This document shows, one piece after another, positions 1-8,330 of a stretch of 64,000 bases of DNA. Position 1 is the stretch's first letter. Every line of letters begins with the position of its first letter. Origin of the DNA: Shimia sp. Alg240-R146 (GTDB lineage Bacteria; Pseudomonadota; Alphaproteobacteria; Rhodobacterales; Rhodobacteraceae); NCBI RefSeq assembly GCF_947331465.1, contig NZ_CAMZOK010000001.1:1302001-1366000 (forward strand), written 5' to 3'. Below the pieces are notes generated by a model, which was not told where the DNA came from, ran no database searches, and saw only the letters and a list, made by a program, of their open reading frames with translations. The position numbers were made by a program, and so were the translations under genes.

Positions 1-1237
1 CCGTAAAGAGCACGCCCACAGCGATCAGATATCGAGGCGCGGGAAGAGACGCGCGCGCTGCCATAGCGTCGCGGAAAAGTTGGGTAGGCCGCACGTCTTC
101 GAGGCGGGCAAGCGGCCACAGGGTGAAGATTGCAGCGGTGAGCGCCCCATAAAGCGCAGCCTCCGCTAGGGGCAGGGGATAGAGGGTGAATTCGGCCGGA
201 AACGGCAGGACCGACAGGATCAGAGGCGCGAGCAGAATTGGGGCTAGCGCCCCGATCAGAAGCCCGAGGGCGATGCCGACGGCAGCGACCATGCCGATTT
301 GCAAAAAGTATGTCGCGAAGATCACTTGGCGCGTGGCCCCGAGGCTGCGCAGTGTGGCGATGGTTTCGGTTTTGCGGGCGAGAAATGCGCGGATGGCCGT
401 GGACACACCGACGCCACCTACAGCCAGCCCAGCCAACCCGACAAGGATCAAAAACGCGCCGAAGCGGTCGACAAATTGGCTGAGCCCCGGCGCGCCGTTG
501 CGGCTGTCACGCCAGCGCAGGCCCGTGCTCTCGAACTTTTCGGTGGCATCCGTGCTGAGGGTTGCGAGGTCGGTTGATGATGGCAAAACAAGGCGATAGC
601 GGCTTTCAAAGAGCGTGCCGGGCGCGAGAAGGCCAGAGTCGCTGAGCCCGTCAATGGTCACAATCGTCCTAGGCGCGAGGCCGAAGCCACCGGAGCTGTC
701 TGGTTCGCGCATCAGGCGGGCGGTCAGGACAAATTCTTGTGCGCCTAGTTTGAAGGTGTCGCCAAGCGACAGGCCAAGCCGATCCACCAGCAGGCCCTGC
801 ATAACCGCCCCCGGCAGACCGTTGTTGCCTGCGAGCGCGCCCGCGAGAGGGATGTCCGGTTGCAAAGCGACGGAGCCAATCAGAGGGTAGGCGCTGTCGA
901 CGGCTTTGACCTGGGTGAGGGCGCGCTCGGCGTCGTCGCCACGCGGCACCACAACCATCGATCGAAAATCGATGATCTCTGAGCTGTCTTGCGCATTGTC
1001 GCCCATCCACGCCAGTTCGACGTCGGTGGCGCGTCGGTAGGTGAAGCTCATCTCTGCATCGCCGCCAAGAAGCGCAGCACCCTCGTTGGCAAGACCGGTT
1101 TCGATGGCCGCGCGCACCGACCCGATGGCGGCAATGGTGGCCACGCCCAGTGCGAGACATGCCAAAAACACAGTGAAGCCCCGCAGGCCGCCCCGGATTT
1201 CGCGACGGGCAAGTCGGGCGGCGGTGGCGAGGCTCAT
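1..1237 (-). CDS. FtsX-like ABC transporter permease (YbbP type), partial
   Basis: The frame is open from an ATG at 1237 to the left edge, giving the first 412 residues of a protein that is about 840 residues in this family. The N-terminus has one long hydrophobic helix after a basic stretch (ARREIRGGLRGF), typical of the large exporter permeases with MacB-like periplasmic domains. Near the cut edge it reads LWPLARLEDVRPTQLFRD, a motif I associate with this family. Its start overlaps the stop of the ATPase gene by ATGA, so the two are translationally coupled and probably form one transporter. In E. coli the equivalent ybbA-ybbP pair also lies next to tesA, as here. The substrate is unknown; lipid or lipoprotein handling is a guess. 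Confidence 0.85.
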   Translation of the reverse strand, partial: MSLATAARLARREIRGGLRGFTVFLACLALGVATIAAIGSVRAAIETGLANEGAALLGGDAEMSFTYRRATDVELAWMGDNAQDSSEIIDFRSMVVVPRGDDAERALTQVKAVDSAYPLIGSVALQPDIPLAGALAGNNGLPGAVMQGLLVDRLGLSLGDTFKLGAQEFVLTARLMREPDSSGGFGLAPRTIVTIDGLSDSGLLAPGTLFESRYRLVLPSSTDLATLSTDATEKFESTGLRWRDSRNGAPGLSQFVDRFGAFLILVGLAGLAVGGVGVSTAIRAFLARKTETIATLRSLGATRQVIFATYFLQIGMVAAVGIALGLLIGALAPILLAPLILSVLPFPAEFTLYPLPLAEAALYGALTAAIFTLWPLARLEDVRPTQLFRDAMAARASLPAPRYLIAVGVLFT

Positions 1238-1920
1238 TGAGCGGCCTCAGCCTGAGGCGCGATCACGCCGTCACGCAAGCGCACTGTGCGGGCGCAGCGG
1301 TTGGCGAGGTCGTTTGAGTGGGTCACAAGAACCAATGTAGTCCCGCGTTTTGCGTGCAGATCAAACAGCAGGTCCATGATAACCTCGCCGGTGGTTTGAT
1401 CGAGGTTGCCCGTGGGCTCGTCTGCCAACAGGATCTGAGGTGACGGCGCACAGGCGCGGGCCAAAGCAACTCGCTGTTGCTCGCCGCCGGAAAGCTGGCT
1501 TGGGTAGTGATCGGCACGATGCGAAAGGCCAACGGCGTCCAGTTCAACCCGGGCGCGCTCCATCGCGTCTTTGCGCCCGGCGAGTTCCAGTGGGGTTGCG
1601 ACGTTTTCCAGTGCGGTCATTGTCGGGATCAGGTGAAAGTTCTGAAAGACGACACCCATGTGTTCGCGTCGGAATTTTGCCAAAGCATCTTCGGACATTT
1701 GCGACAGGTTTTGATCAAGTGCGGTGATGGCACCAGAGGTTGCGCGTTCCAGCCCGCCCATCAACATCAAGAGCGAGGATTTCCCGGAACCCGAAGGGCC
1801 AACCAGTGCCAAAGTCTCGCCTTTGTGAACGTCCAGCGTGATCCCGTTGAGGATTTCCACCCGTCCGGCATTGCTATCGAGCGCCAAAGTGGCATCTTTG
1901 AGAGAAAGAACGGATGTCAT
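1234..1920 (-). CDS. ABC transporter ATP-binding protein, YbbA/LolD family
   Basis: A 228-residue ATPase subunit. The Walker A motif GPSGSGKSS lies near residue 40, the signature LSGGEQQRVALARA near 140, and Walker B ILLADEPTGNLD follows. The TGNLD form of Walker B is typical of the MacB/LolD/FtsE group that pairs with FtsX-like permeases. It overlaps the permease gene by 4 bp and is divergent from the esterase gene 15 bp away, so both must share a short promoter region, or one start lies further in. Cytoplasmic, energising export or extraction through the neighbouring permease. Confidence 0.9.
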   Translation of the reverse strand: MTSVLSLKDATLALDSNAGRVEILNGITLDVHKGETLALVGPSGSGKSSLLMLMGGLERATSGAITALDQNLSQMSEDALAKFRREHMGVVFQNFHLIPTMTALENVATPLELAGRKDAMERARVELDAVGLSHRADHYPSQLSGGEQQRVALARACAPSPQILLADEPTGNLDQTTGEVIMDLLFDLHAKRGTTLVLVTHSNDLANRCARTVRLRDGVIAPQAEAAQ

Positions 1921-1935
1921 TATGGGGGCTGCCTG

Positions 1936-2607
1936 TTGAAAAATCTTTCATCTCTATATGGGCTTGTCGGGGGCCGGAACAAGGCATTGGCGGTAGGCAT
2001 TTTAATGAGCTTGGGCAGCGCGCCCGTTTTGGCGGAGCCGGTGGTGATCGCCGCATTGGGCGACAGTCTGACCCATGGATACGGTTTGCCCCAAGGCGAC
2101 GGGTTTGTGCCGCAGTTGTCGGCGTGGCTGCAAGACGCGGGTGTTGAGGTTGTGGTGCAGAACGCCGGCGTGTCCGGTGACACAACGCAAGGCGGCTTGG
2201 CCCGTGTTGGCTGGACCTTGGGGCCGGATGTGGATGCGATGATCGTGGCGCTTGGCGGCAACGATGTGCTGCGCGGGATTGATCCGGGGCTTAGCAAGGC
2301 CAATCTTGCGGGAATTCTTCGGGCAGCTGCGACCGCAGATGTTGATGTTCTGCTGGTTGGCATGACCGCCCCGAACAATTTTGGCGCCGAATATAAGACC
2401 GCGTTTGACAGCATGTACGGCACGCTTGCCGCAGAATTTGACGTGACGCTCGCGCCGGATTTCTTTGAGGGCCTGCGGGATGTGCCCACAAACCAGTTGG
2501 TCACCGTTATGCAGCCGGATGGCATTCATCCCAACAAAGACGGCGTGGCGCGGATTGTAGAGGTCTTGGGGCCATACGTGCAGACATTGGCGGGAAACGT
2601 CGAATAG
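1936..2607 (+). CDS. tesA: TesA-like GDSL esterase/acyl-CoA thioesterase I
   Basis: A secreted SGNH hydrolase. The blocks are GDSLTHGYG (nucleophile Ser), the Gly/Asn of GGNDVLRG, and the DGIHPN Asp/His pair near the C-terminus. I chose the TTG at 1936 because it gives 223 residues with a good signal peptide (basic start, hydrophobic core, cleavage after PVLA); the frame remains open further upstream but that would run into the divergent ATPase gene. No strong ribosome binding site is visible, so the start is uncertain. Position beside ybbA/ybbP-type genes matches the arrangement in E. coli. Expected to act in the periplasm on acyl esters or thioesters. Confidence 0.85.
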   Translation: MKNLSSLYGLVGGRNKALAVGILMSLGSAPVLAEPVVIAALGDSLTHGYGLPQGDGFVPQLSAWLQDAGVEVVVQNAGVSGDTTQGGLARVGWTLGPDVDAMIVALGGNDVLRGIDPGLSKANLAGILRAAATADVDVLLVGMTAPNNFGAEYKTAFDSMYGTLAAEFDVTLAPDFFEGLRDVPTNQLVTVMQPDGIHPNKDGVARIVEVLGPYVQTLAGNVE

Positions 2608-2682
2608 GGGCGACATTGCGCGACAATTGGGCCTCCTAAGGCACGTCTTTGCAAGATGCCTCCTGCACGGTAGGTTTTGCTC

Positions 2683-3294
2683 ATGCCCGGTCGTTTCTAT
2701 CTCACCACACCTATGACTGACATTGCTGACTGGATCGGCACGGACGCGGCATCTGTGGCGCAAGAGCCGCCCCGGCGCAATATCGCACCCGGTCAAGAGA
2801 TCATCTGCCTGACAGTTGCGGGCTTTGCGCACATGCGTTGGGGCATCATTCCGGTGGGGCGAAAAAATGCCCGAGGGCGACCGGTGATGGAGACCATCGT
2901 AAACGCCCGCTCGGAAACCGTGTTTGACAAGTCGGCGTTTGACGGTGTGGGCCGGGCGGTGGTTGTAGTGGATGGTTGGTATGAATGGACCGGAGAGAAG
3001 CGGCGCAAGACGGCGTGGCGGATTTTTGGGGCGGACCCGCTGATCTTCGCGGCCATCACGGATGTGTGGGTAGCACCAGGCGGGCGTGACGTGGCGCAGG
3101 TCGCCACGGTGACATGTGCACCAAACAAAGACGTGACCCCTATTCATCACCGCATGGGTGTTTTGCTGCAACGTGAGGATGTCGGGCTGTGGTTGTCAGG
3201 AAGCGCCGAAGACGTGGCACCGCTAATGGCGCCCTGGCCGGATGGACTTTTGACAATAGAAGAGGCCACGGATGTGGATTGGACCGCGCTTTAG
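2683..3294 (+). CDS. SRAP (YedK/HMCES-like) protein with Pro in place of catalytic Cys2
   Basis: A 203-residue protein of the SOS-response-associated peptidase family, which shields abasic sites in single-stranded DNA by a covalent link to Cys2. Family blocks are clear: RRNIAPGQ near 31, VNARSET (Asn74), GWYEW (Glu101) and PIHHRMGV (His155), corresponding to Asn75, Glu105 and His160 of YedK. However the protein begins M-P-G-R-F, not M-C-G-R-F, so the nucleophile is replaced by proline. The ATG at 2683 is the natural start; an in-frame TTG two codons earlier would not restore a Cys. After Met removal, Pro would be N-terminal and could in principle form an imine with the abasic sugar, as Fpg does; that is inference. 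Confidence 0.85.
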   Translation: MPGRFYLTTPMTDIADWIGTDAASVAQEPPRRNIAPGQEIICLTVAGFAHMRWGIIPVGRKNARGRPVMETIVNARSETVFDKSAFDGVGRAVVVVDGWYEWTGEKRRKTAWRIFGADPLIFAAITDVWVAPGGRDVAQVATVTCAPNKDVTPIHHRMGVLLQREDVGLWLSGSAEDVAPLMAPWPDGLLTIEEATDVDWTAL

Positions 3295-3308
3295 GGTGCC
3301 ACACACAG

Positions 3309-3334
3309 AAAAGGCGACCCACAGGCCGCCTTTC
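3309..3334 (-). terminator. Rho-independent terminator of the cold-shock gene
   Basis: An inverted repeat with arms AAAAGGCG and CGCCTTT lies 24 bp past the stop of the cold-shock gene. Read on the minus strand it ends in CGCCTTTTCTG, a GC stem followed by a short T run. Confidence 0.6.
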
Positions 3335-3357
3335 GAAATCAGGTACAATAAATTTGT

Positions 3358-3564
3358 TTACATCAGCGACAGATCGGTCGCGTTCTGACGGCCATCGCGG
3401 CCTTCCTGCAACTCGAAGCTGACTTTCTGGTTGTCCGCAAGGCCGGTGAGGCCGGAGCGTTCCACAGCGGAGATGTGCACAAACACATCTTTGCCGCCAT
3501 CATCAGGTGCAATAAAGCCGTAGCCTTTGGTGGTGTTGAACCATTTGACGGTGCCAGTTGCCAT
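3358..3564 (-). CDS. Cold-shock protein, CspA family
   Basis: A 68-residue single OB-fold protein. It has the RNP1 motif KGYGFIAP and RNP2-like DVFVHISAV, with the usual start MATGTVKWFN. Cold-shock proteins bind single-stranded nucleic acids and act as RNA chaperones. A strong ribosome binding site (AAGGAG) precedes the start. A near-identical paralogue lies at 27984-28190 on the same strand. Confidence 0.95.
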   Translation of the reverse strand: MATGTVKWFNTTKGYGFIAPDDGGKDVFVHISAVERSGLTGLADNQKVSFELQEGRDGRQNATDLSLM

Positions 3565-3915
3565 CGTCGTTCTCCTTACTTTTGGCAGTCCGCGACATGC
3601 GACGCCTCGGCGCGTATCTTGATCGAGAGACTGAGCCGTTTAGGAGCAGATGGTCGATAATAGAAACTTCGCAGGCCCCATCAGACCAAAGGATTTGAAT
3701 AAAGCAAGAGTCTTTGTGACGTCGGGGCAGATAACAGGCCAAAAAACTGCAGATTTCATGGTTTTGTCATGCGATTTCAGTGCCCAACCCGCCTTGATGG
3801 ATTTTTGAAGCTGTCAAAAATAGCAGGTTTTTTAGAGGTTATCAACTTCGTTTTCGAGATGCACAATGTACTGGCAGGTGCTCTGGAAGGCGCTGATTTT
3901 TTCGTCACACGAAAT
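3565..3915. other. Gene-free region: leader of csp and space before preT
   Basis: No coding frame is convincing here. On the minus strand it must hold the promoter and untranslated leader of the cold-shock gene; long leaders are usual for this family. The right part is A/T-rich and leads into the operator region of preT. I see no tRNA or strong hairpin. Confidence 0.5.
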
Positions 3916-3957
3916 CTTTTGACCGTGCGGTAAAAATTTTTATTGATTGGTCAAAAG
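3916..3957 (+). promoter_or_regulatory. Candidate RutR-type operators upstream of preT
   Basis: A perfect 9-bp inverted repeat, CTTTTGACC at 3916-3924 and GGTCAAAAG at 3949-3957. The left arm starts a 16-bp site TTGACC-gtgc-GGTAAA (3919-3934), close to the RutR consensus TTGACCANNTGGTCAA known from E. coli; the right arm starts the weaker site TTTATT-gatt-GGTCAA. It lies about 50-90 bp before the preT start and likely responds to one of the two TetR regulators downstream. The same half-site appears twice at 8202-8250. Confidence 0.65.
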
Positions 3958-4008
3958 ACCTGTGTCAGCCTGAGGTCAATAGCCAAACAAGGTGTATGGG
4001 GAGGTATC

Positions 4009-5331
4009 ATGTCCAACACACCGTTCAGCGAAGGTATCCAGTCGGGACGTTTGAAGCCTGCGGAACTTGCCGAGAACTTTGGGGACTTGCATCCCCGTCT
4101 TGACGATCATGAGGCGTTGGTCGCCGCGGATCGTTGTTATTTCTGCCACGACGCGCCCTGTATGACGGCTTGTCCGACGGACATCGATATTCCGTTGTTC
4201 ATCCGCCAGATTTCGACAGGCACGCCGGAAGCGGCGGCCAAGACAATCTTCAGCCAGAACATTCTGGGTGGTATGTGCGCGCGGGTTTGTCCGACGGAAA
4301 CGCTTTGCGAAGAAGTCTGTGTGCGTGAGGTCGCAGAAGGCAAACCGGTTGAGATTGGCCGGTTGCAGCGTTTCGCCACTGACGTGTTGGTTGAAACTGG
4401 GGAGCACCCGTTTGAACGCGCTGAGGCGACAGGCAAAAAGATTGCCGTGGTCGGCGCGGGTCCTGCTGGCTTGTCAGCGGCGCACCGGTTGGCGGGATAC
4501 GGTCATGACGTGACCGTATATGACGCACGAGCCAAAGCAGGCGGACTGAACGAATTTGGCATCGCGGCCTATAAATCGGTCGACCGCTTTGCGGAGCGGG
4601 AAGTCGAATGGCTGCTCAAGATCGGCGGCATCACGGTTGAAACGGGCAAGGCGCTTGGCGACGGGCTGTCGCTTGAAGCTTTGCAGGGCGAATTTGACGC
4701 GGTGTTCCTTGGCATTGGCCTTGGCGGGGTAAACGCGCTGGGAGTGGATGGCGAAGACAAGGGCGGCGTTGATGACGCGGTCGATTTCATCGCGGACCTG
4801 CGTCAGGCCAAAGAGCTTGGTACGTTGCCGATTGGTCGCGACGTGGTTGTGATCGGCGGCGGAATGACCGCGGTGGATGCGGCTGTGCAAGCCAAACTGC
4901 TGGGCGCGCTGAATGTGTCACTGGTCTATCGCCGTGGCAAAGACCGCATGAACGCGTCGGAGTTTGAGCAAGACCTGGCAGCCTCCAAAGGGGTGCGGAT
5001 CATCACCAATGCCTCGCCCAAAGCGGTGATCGGCAATGGGTCGGTGCGCGAGATCGAGTTTGGATACACTGACGACAATTTGAACCCGACGGGCCAAACC
5101 GTGCGGTTGCCAGCAGATCAAGTGTTCAAGGCGATTGGTCAAACGCTGGAAGGCGCGGGTTTGCCGGATCTGGAGCGTGGAAAGATCGCTGTGGATGGCA
5201 CCGGACGCACGTCAGTTGAAGGCATCTGGGCCGGGGGCGATTGCGCCACGGGCGGCGATGACCTGACTGTGACAGCCGTGGCCGAGGGCCGTGATGCGGC
5301 TGAAGACATCAACGCCCAATTGTCGGCGTAG
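4009..5331 (+). CDS. preT: NAD(P)-dependent dihydropyrimidine dehydrogenase, PreT subunit
   Basis: A 440-residue flavoprotein related to the small subunit of glutamate synthase. The N-terminal part carries two cysteine groups for Fe-S clusters (CYFCHDAPCMTACP near 44 and CARVCP/CEEVC near 88-100). Then follow an FAD-binding GAGPAG near 146 and an NAD(P)-binding VVIGGGMTAVD near 283. It passes electrons from the nicotinamide cofactor to PreA for reduction of uracil or thymine. The start at 4009 has a strong GGGGAGG site; an upstream in-frame TTG would overlap the operators. PreA follows after 14 bp in the same operon. Confidence 0.92.
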   Translation: MSNTPFSEGIQSGRLKPAELAENFGDLHPRLDDHEALVAADRCYFCHDAPCMTACPTDIDIPLFIRQISTGTPEAAAKTIFSQNILGGMCARVCPTETLCEEVCVREVAEGKPVEIGRLQRFATDVLVETGEHPFERAEATGKKIAVVGAGPAGLSAAHRLAGYGHDVTVYDARAKAGGLNEFGIAAYKSVDRFAEREVEWLLKIGGITVETGKALGDGLSLEALQGEFDAVFLGIGLGGVNALGVDGEDKGGVDDAVDFIADLRQAKELGTLPIGRDVVVIGGGMTAVDAAVQAKLLGALNVSLVYRRGKDRMNASEFEQDLAASKGVRIITNASPKAVIGNGSVREIEFGYTDDNLNPTGQTVRLPADQVFKAIGQTLEGAGLPDLERGKIAVDGTGRTSVEGIWAGGDCATGGDDLTVTAVAEGRDAAEDINAQLSA

Positions 5332-5345
5332 GAGGAGATAAGCGA

Positions 5346-6650
5346 ATGGCCAATCTTCAAAGTGATTTCGTAGGGATCAAATCCCCCAACCCGTTCTGGC
5401 TGGCATCCGCGCCGCCGACGGACAAGGAATATAACGTACGCCGCGCCTTTGAAGCAGGCTGGGGCGGTGTTGTGTGGAAAACGCTGGGGGCCGAAGGCCC
5501 GCCAGTGGTGAATGTGAATGGTCCAAGGTATGGCGCGATCCATGGCGCAGACCGGCGGCTTTTGGGGCTCAACAACATTGAGCTGATCACTGACCGTCCG
5601 CTTGAGGTGAACCTTGAGGAAATGGCGCGGGTGAAAAGGGATTACCCGGATCACGCGGTCATCGCCTCGGTCATGGTGCCCTGTGAAGAAGACGAGTGGA
5701 AGCGAATCTTGCCGATGATCGCCGAAACCGGCTGTGACGGGTTTGAACTGAACTTTGGCTGTCCACATGGCATGGCCGAGCGAGGCATGGGATCGGCCGT
5801 TGGTCAGGTGCCTGAGTACATCGAAATGGTTGCACGCTGGTGTAAAGAAGCCACTGACCTTCCGGTGATTGTGAAGCTCACGCCGAACATCACCAACATC
5901 CTGCATCCTGCCGAGGCCGCGCTGCGCGGTGGCGCGGATGCGGTGAGCCTGATCAACACAATCAACTCGATCACCACCGTAAATCTGGACGCGATGAGCC
6001 CGGAACCGATGATTGACGGCAAAGGCACCCACGGCGGCTATTGTGGGCCAGCTGTGAAGCCGATTGCCTTGAATATGGTTGCGGAGATTGCGCGCAATCC
6101 TGAGACGGCGCGTTTGCCGATTTCCGGTATTGGCGGCATCACCACATGGCGCGATGCGGCGGAATTCATGGCGTTGGGCGCGGGCAATGTGCAGGTTTGT
6201 ACCGCCGCGATGACCTATGGCTTTAAGATTGTTCAAGAGATGATTTCAGGCCTGAGCCAGTGGATGGACGAGAAGGGCTATGAAAGCACAGCCGATTTTG
6301 TTGGCATGGCGACGCCAAATGTGACGGACTGGCAATATCTGAACCTCAATCACATCACCAAAGCCGAGATCAATCAGGATGATTGCATCAGTTGTGGGCG
6401 CTGCTACGCGGCCTGCGAAGACACCAGCCATCAGGCGATCGCGATGAGCGAGGACCGCGTGTTCACTGTGAAAGATGACGAATGCGTGGCGTGTAATCTG
6501 TGCGTCAACGTCTGCCCCGTTGAGGGCTGCATCACGATGCGCACGTTGGAGCCGGGTGACATGGATGAACGCACCGATACACCGGTTGTTGCGGACTACG
6601 GCAACTGGACGCAGCATCCCAACAACCCGATGGCTAAGGCCGCAGAGTAA
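5346..6650 (+). CDS. preA: NAD(P)-dependent dihydropyrimidine dehydrogenase, PreA subunit
   Basis: A 434-residue protein: a TIM-barrel FMN domain like dihydroorotate dehydrogenase, then a ferredoxin domain. The active-site loop reads NFGCPHGMAERGMGSA with the general-acid Cys at 139, matching the mammalian enzyme loop (SCPHGMGERG) except Gly for the preceding Ser. Two 4Fe-4S motifs, CISCGRCYAAC and CVACNLCVNVC, lie in the last 80 residues. Catalyses the first, reductive step of uracil/thymine degradation with PreT. A terminator follows, so preT-preA form a two-gene unit. Confidence 0.93.
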   Translation: MANLQSDFVGIKSPNPFWLASAPPTDKEYNVRRAFEAGWGGVVWKTLGAEGPPVVNVNGPRYGAIHGADRRLLGLNNIELITDRPLEVNLEEMARVKRDYPDHAVIASVMVPCEEDEWKRILPMIAETGCDGFELNFGCPHGMAERGMGSAVGQVPEYIEMVARWCKEATDLPVIVKLTPNITNILHPAEAALRGGADAVSLINTINSITTVNLDAMSPEPMIDGKGTHGGYCGPAVKPIALNMVAEIARNPETARLPISGIGGITTWRDAAEFMALGAGNVQVCTAAMTYGFKIVQEMISGLSQWMDEKGYESTADFVGMATPNVTDWQYLNLNHITKAEINQDDCISCGRCYAACEDTSHQAIAMSEDRVFTVKDDECVACNLCVNVCPVEGCITMRTLEPGDMDERTDTPVVADYGNWTQHPNNPMAKAAE

Positions 6651-6717
6651 GTCGAAAACTACGCAGGAGGATTTGTTCCCCGCCTGCGTCAGGGGGCTCT
6701 CCCGCCCCTGAAAGCAA

Positions 6718-6754
6718 CCCGTCGCGAGGACTTATCGCGGCGGGTTTTTCTTTT
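6718..6754 (+). terminator. Rho-independent terminator after preA
   Basis: Stem arms CCCGTCGCGA (6718-6727) and TCGCGGCGGG (6735-6744) pair with one G-T wobble, followed by TTTTTCTTTT. This closes the preT-preA transcript. Confidence 0.85.
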
Positions 6755-6823
6755 GACGAGAGGCTCCCAACATCTGATGTCTTTCGAAGAAAGCCGAAAG
6801 ATGGCGGGAGCGCCCTTCTCGGG

Positions 6824-7441
6824 TCAGGGTGACAAAAGCTTGGTGAACAGCGTTTCAATGTAGGATTCGGCACCGTCCAGCACGTTTTCGTCGGCGGGCA
6901 CGAGGACTTGCACCTGAGCGTCGAAATCAGCGTAGTGCTGTGTCGTCGCCCAGATCGAAAAGATCAGATGTCGCGGATCAACTTGTGCAAGTTTGCCCTG
7001 CGCCATCCAGTTGCGGATCACCGCCGTTTTTCGATCAAACAGCGGTTTCAGTCCGCTTTCGAGGTGCGGTCCCATGCGTGGCGCGCCTTGTAGAATTTCA
7101 TTGGCGAACAGGCGGCTTTCACGCGGAAAGGCCCGGGTCATTTCCATCTTGCGCCGTACATAGTCTAGGATTTCCGCCAAGGGATCGCCTTCGGAATCCA
7201 TATGCTCCAGCGGGTCCAGCCAGCTTTCCATAAGCTGACTGAGCAACTGCACGTGGATGTCTTCTTTGCCGTCAAAATAATACAGGATATTTGGCTTGGA
7301 GAGACCTGACTGCTCGGCGATCTGGTCCAACGTGGCGCCGCGATAGCCGTGGCGCGAGAAAACATCCAGTGCCGCCTCCATGATTTTCTTGCGATTGCGC
7401 ATCTGAATGCGGCTGGGTTTGCGTGCAGGGGCCTCGGTCAT
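6824..7441 (-). CDS. TetR-family regulator, RutR-like (first of two)
   Basis: A 205-residue regulator with the TetR helix-turn-helix at about residues 18-62 (GYRGATLDQIAEQSGLSK, NILYYFDGKEDI). The C-terminal part carries DPRHLIFSIWATTQHYADF, a segment I associate with RutR (YcdC). RutR binds uracil or thymine and releases TTGACC-type operators. It lies downstream of a second, similar TetR gene on the same strand (gap 83 bp) and is probably co-transcribed with it. No operator is visible directly upstream of this gene. Confidence 0.85.
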   Translation of the reverse strand: MTEAPARKPSRIQMRNRKKIMEAALDVFSRHGYRGATLDQIAEQSGLSKPNILYYFDGKEDIHVQLLSQLMESWLDPLEHMDSEGDPLAEILDYVRRKMEMTRAFPRESRLFANEILQGAPRMGPHLESGLKPLFDRKTAVIRNWMAQGKLAQVDPRHLIFSIWATTQHYADFDAQVQVLVPADENVLDGAESYIETLFTKLLSP

Positions 7442-7524
7442 CTTTCACCTTCTTTGGGCGGTCTTTGGCACGCTAGTGCAGGCACGTGGGCTCTGTCCAG
7501 ATCGGTAGGCCAAGGAAACGTCAA

Positions 7525-8178
7525 TCACACATCGTCTTTTGCGCCGATGCCTTTCAGAATGATGCTTTTTACGCTGGATTTGGCTGCGTTCCATTGTGCA
7601 TCGCTGAGCGCGGTGTCCCCGTTCAATGTCTCGATCTGATGGCCGAAATCCGCGTAATGCTGTGTGGTGGCCCAGAGCATATAGAGCAAATGGCGCGGAT
7701 CGATCGGGTCCATCCGGCCCTCTGCAATCCAGCGTTCAATCACTGCGATGCGGCCGTTGGTCCATTCGGTCAGCGTGGTTTCCAAATAGTCTTGGATCAC
7801 CGGCGCACCGTGCATCACTTCGGCAGCCCAAACCTTGGAGCCCTCTGGATGGCGGCGCGAGATTTCCATCTTGGCATCGATATAGGCGCCGATGCCTTCG
7901 GCCGGACCATCCGCTTGATCAAAGATGTCGGCGGCTTGAAGCCAGATTTGAAAGATGTTTTGCACCACTTGGCGATAGAGAGTTTCTTTGGTCGGAAAAT
8001 AATAATGCAAGTTGGCCTTGGGTAGCCCCGCCATGTCGGCAATCAGCTGCATCGTGGCCCCGCCAAACCCCGCCTCGGCAAAGACTTTTTCTGCTGCTGA
8101 CAAAATGAGCGCCTCGGCTTCCTGACGGCGCATTTTCTTGCTGCTGGCTTTTGCGGACGAAGATTGCTGATCTGGCAT
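7525..8178 (-). CDS. TetR-family regulator, RutR-like (second of two)
   Basis: A 217-residue TetR protein with HTH GFGGATMQLIADMAGLPK then NLHYYFPTKETL, and the RutR-like segment DPRHLLYMLWATTQHYADF. I chose the ATG at 8178; the frame stays open upstream through the operator region, where a start is unlikely. It is divergent from the amidohydrolase gene, with two TTGACC-N4-GGTCAG sites between them (8202-8250), so autoregulation and control of the catabolic operon are expected. It resembles its neighbour clearly enough to suggest an old duplication. Confidence 0.87.
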   Translation of the reverse strand: MPDQQSSSAKASSKKMRRQEAEALILSAAEKVFAEAGFGGATMQLIADMAGLPKANLHYYFPTKETLYRQVVQNIFQIWLQAADIFDQADGPAEGIGAYIDAKMEISRRHPEGSKVWAAEVMHGAPVIQDYLETTLTEWTNGRIAVIERWIAEGRMDPIDPRHLLYMLWATTQHYADFGHQIETLNGDTALSDAQWNAAKSSVKSIILKGIGAKDDV

Positions 8179-8201
8179 CAAAATCGCTTTGCTAAAAAAT
8201 C

Positions 8202-8250
8202 TTGACCGGTTGGTCAGGGTGTGGTCGTCTGAACTTGACCATACGGTCAG
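8202..8250. promoter_or_regulatory. Two RutR-type operators in the divergent gap
   Basis: TTGACC-ggtt-GGTCAG at 8202-8217 and TTGACC-atac-GGTCAG at 8235-8250, exactly 33 bp apart, i.e. close to three helical turns and so on one face of the DNA. They lie between the TetR gene start (8178) and the amidohydrolase start (8331). The sites match the E. coli RutR consensus closely. Confidence 0.75.
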
Positions 8251-8330
8251 GATGGCCGTGAGATCAAGAGCCCCACAGCAAGGGCGGCCTGCGAAGGCGA
8301 AAGCCTGGGCCAGATATAGGGAGTGATGAG

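Noticed and set aside
5139..6236. Open frame of 365 codons on the minus strand
   Set aside because: Antisense to preA, which has all family motifs; the reverse frame is a high-GC artefact.
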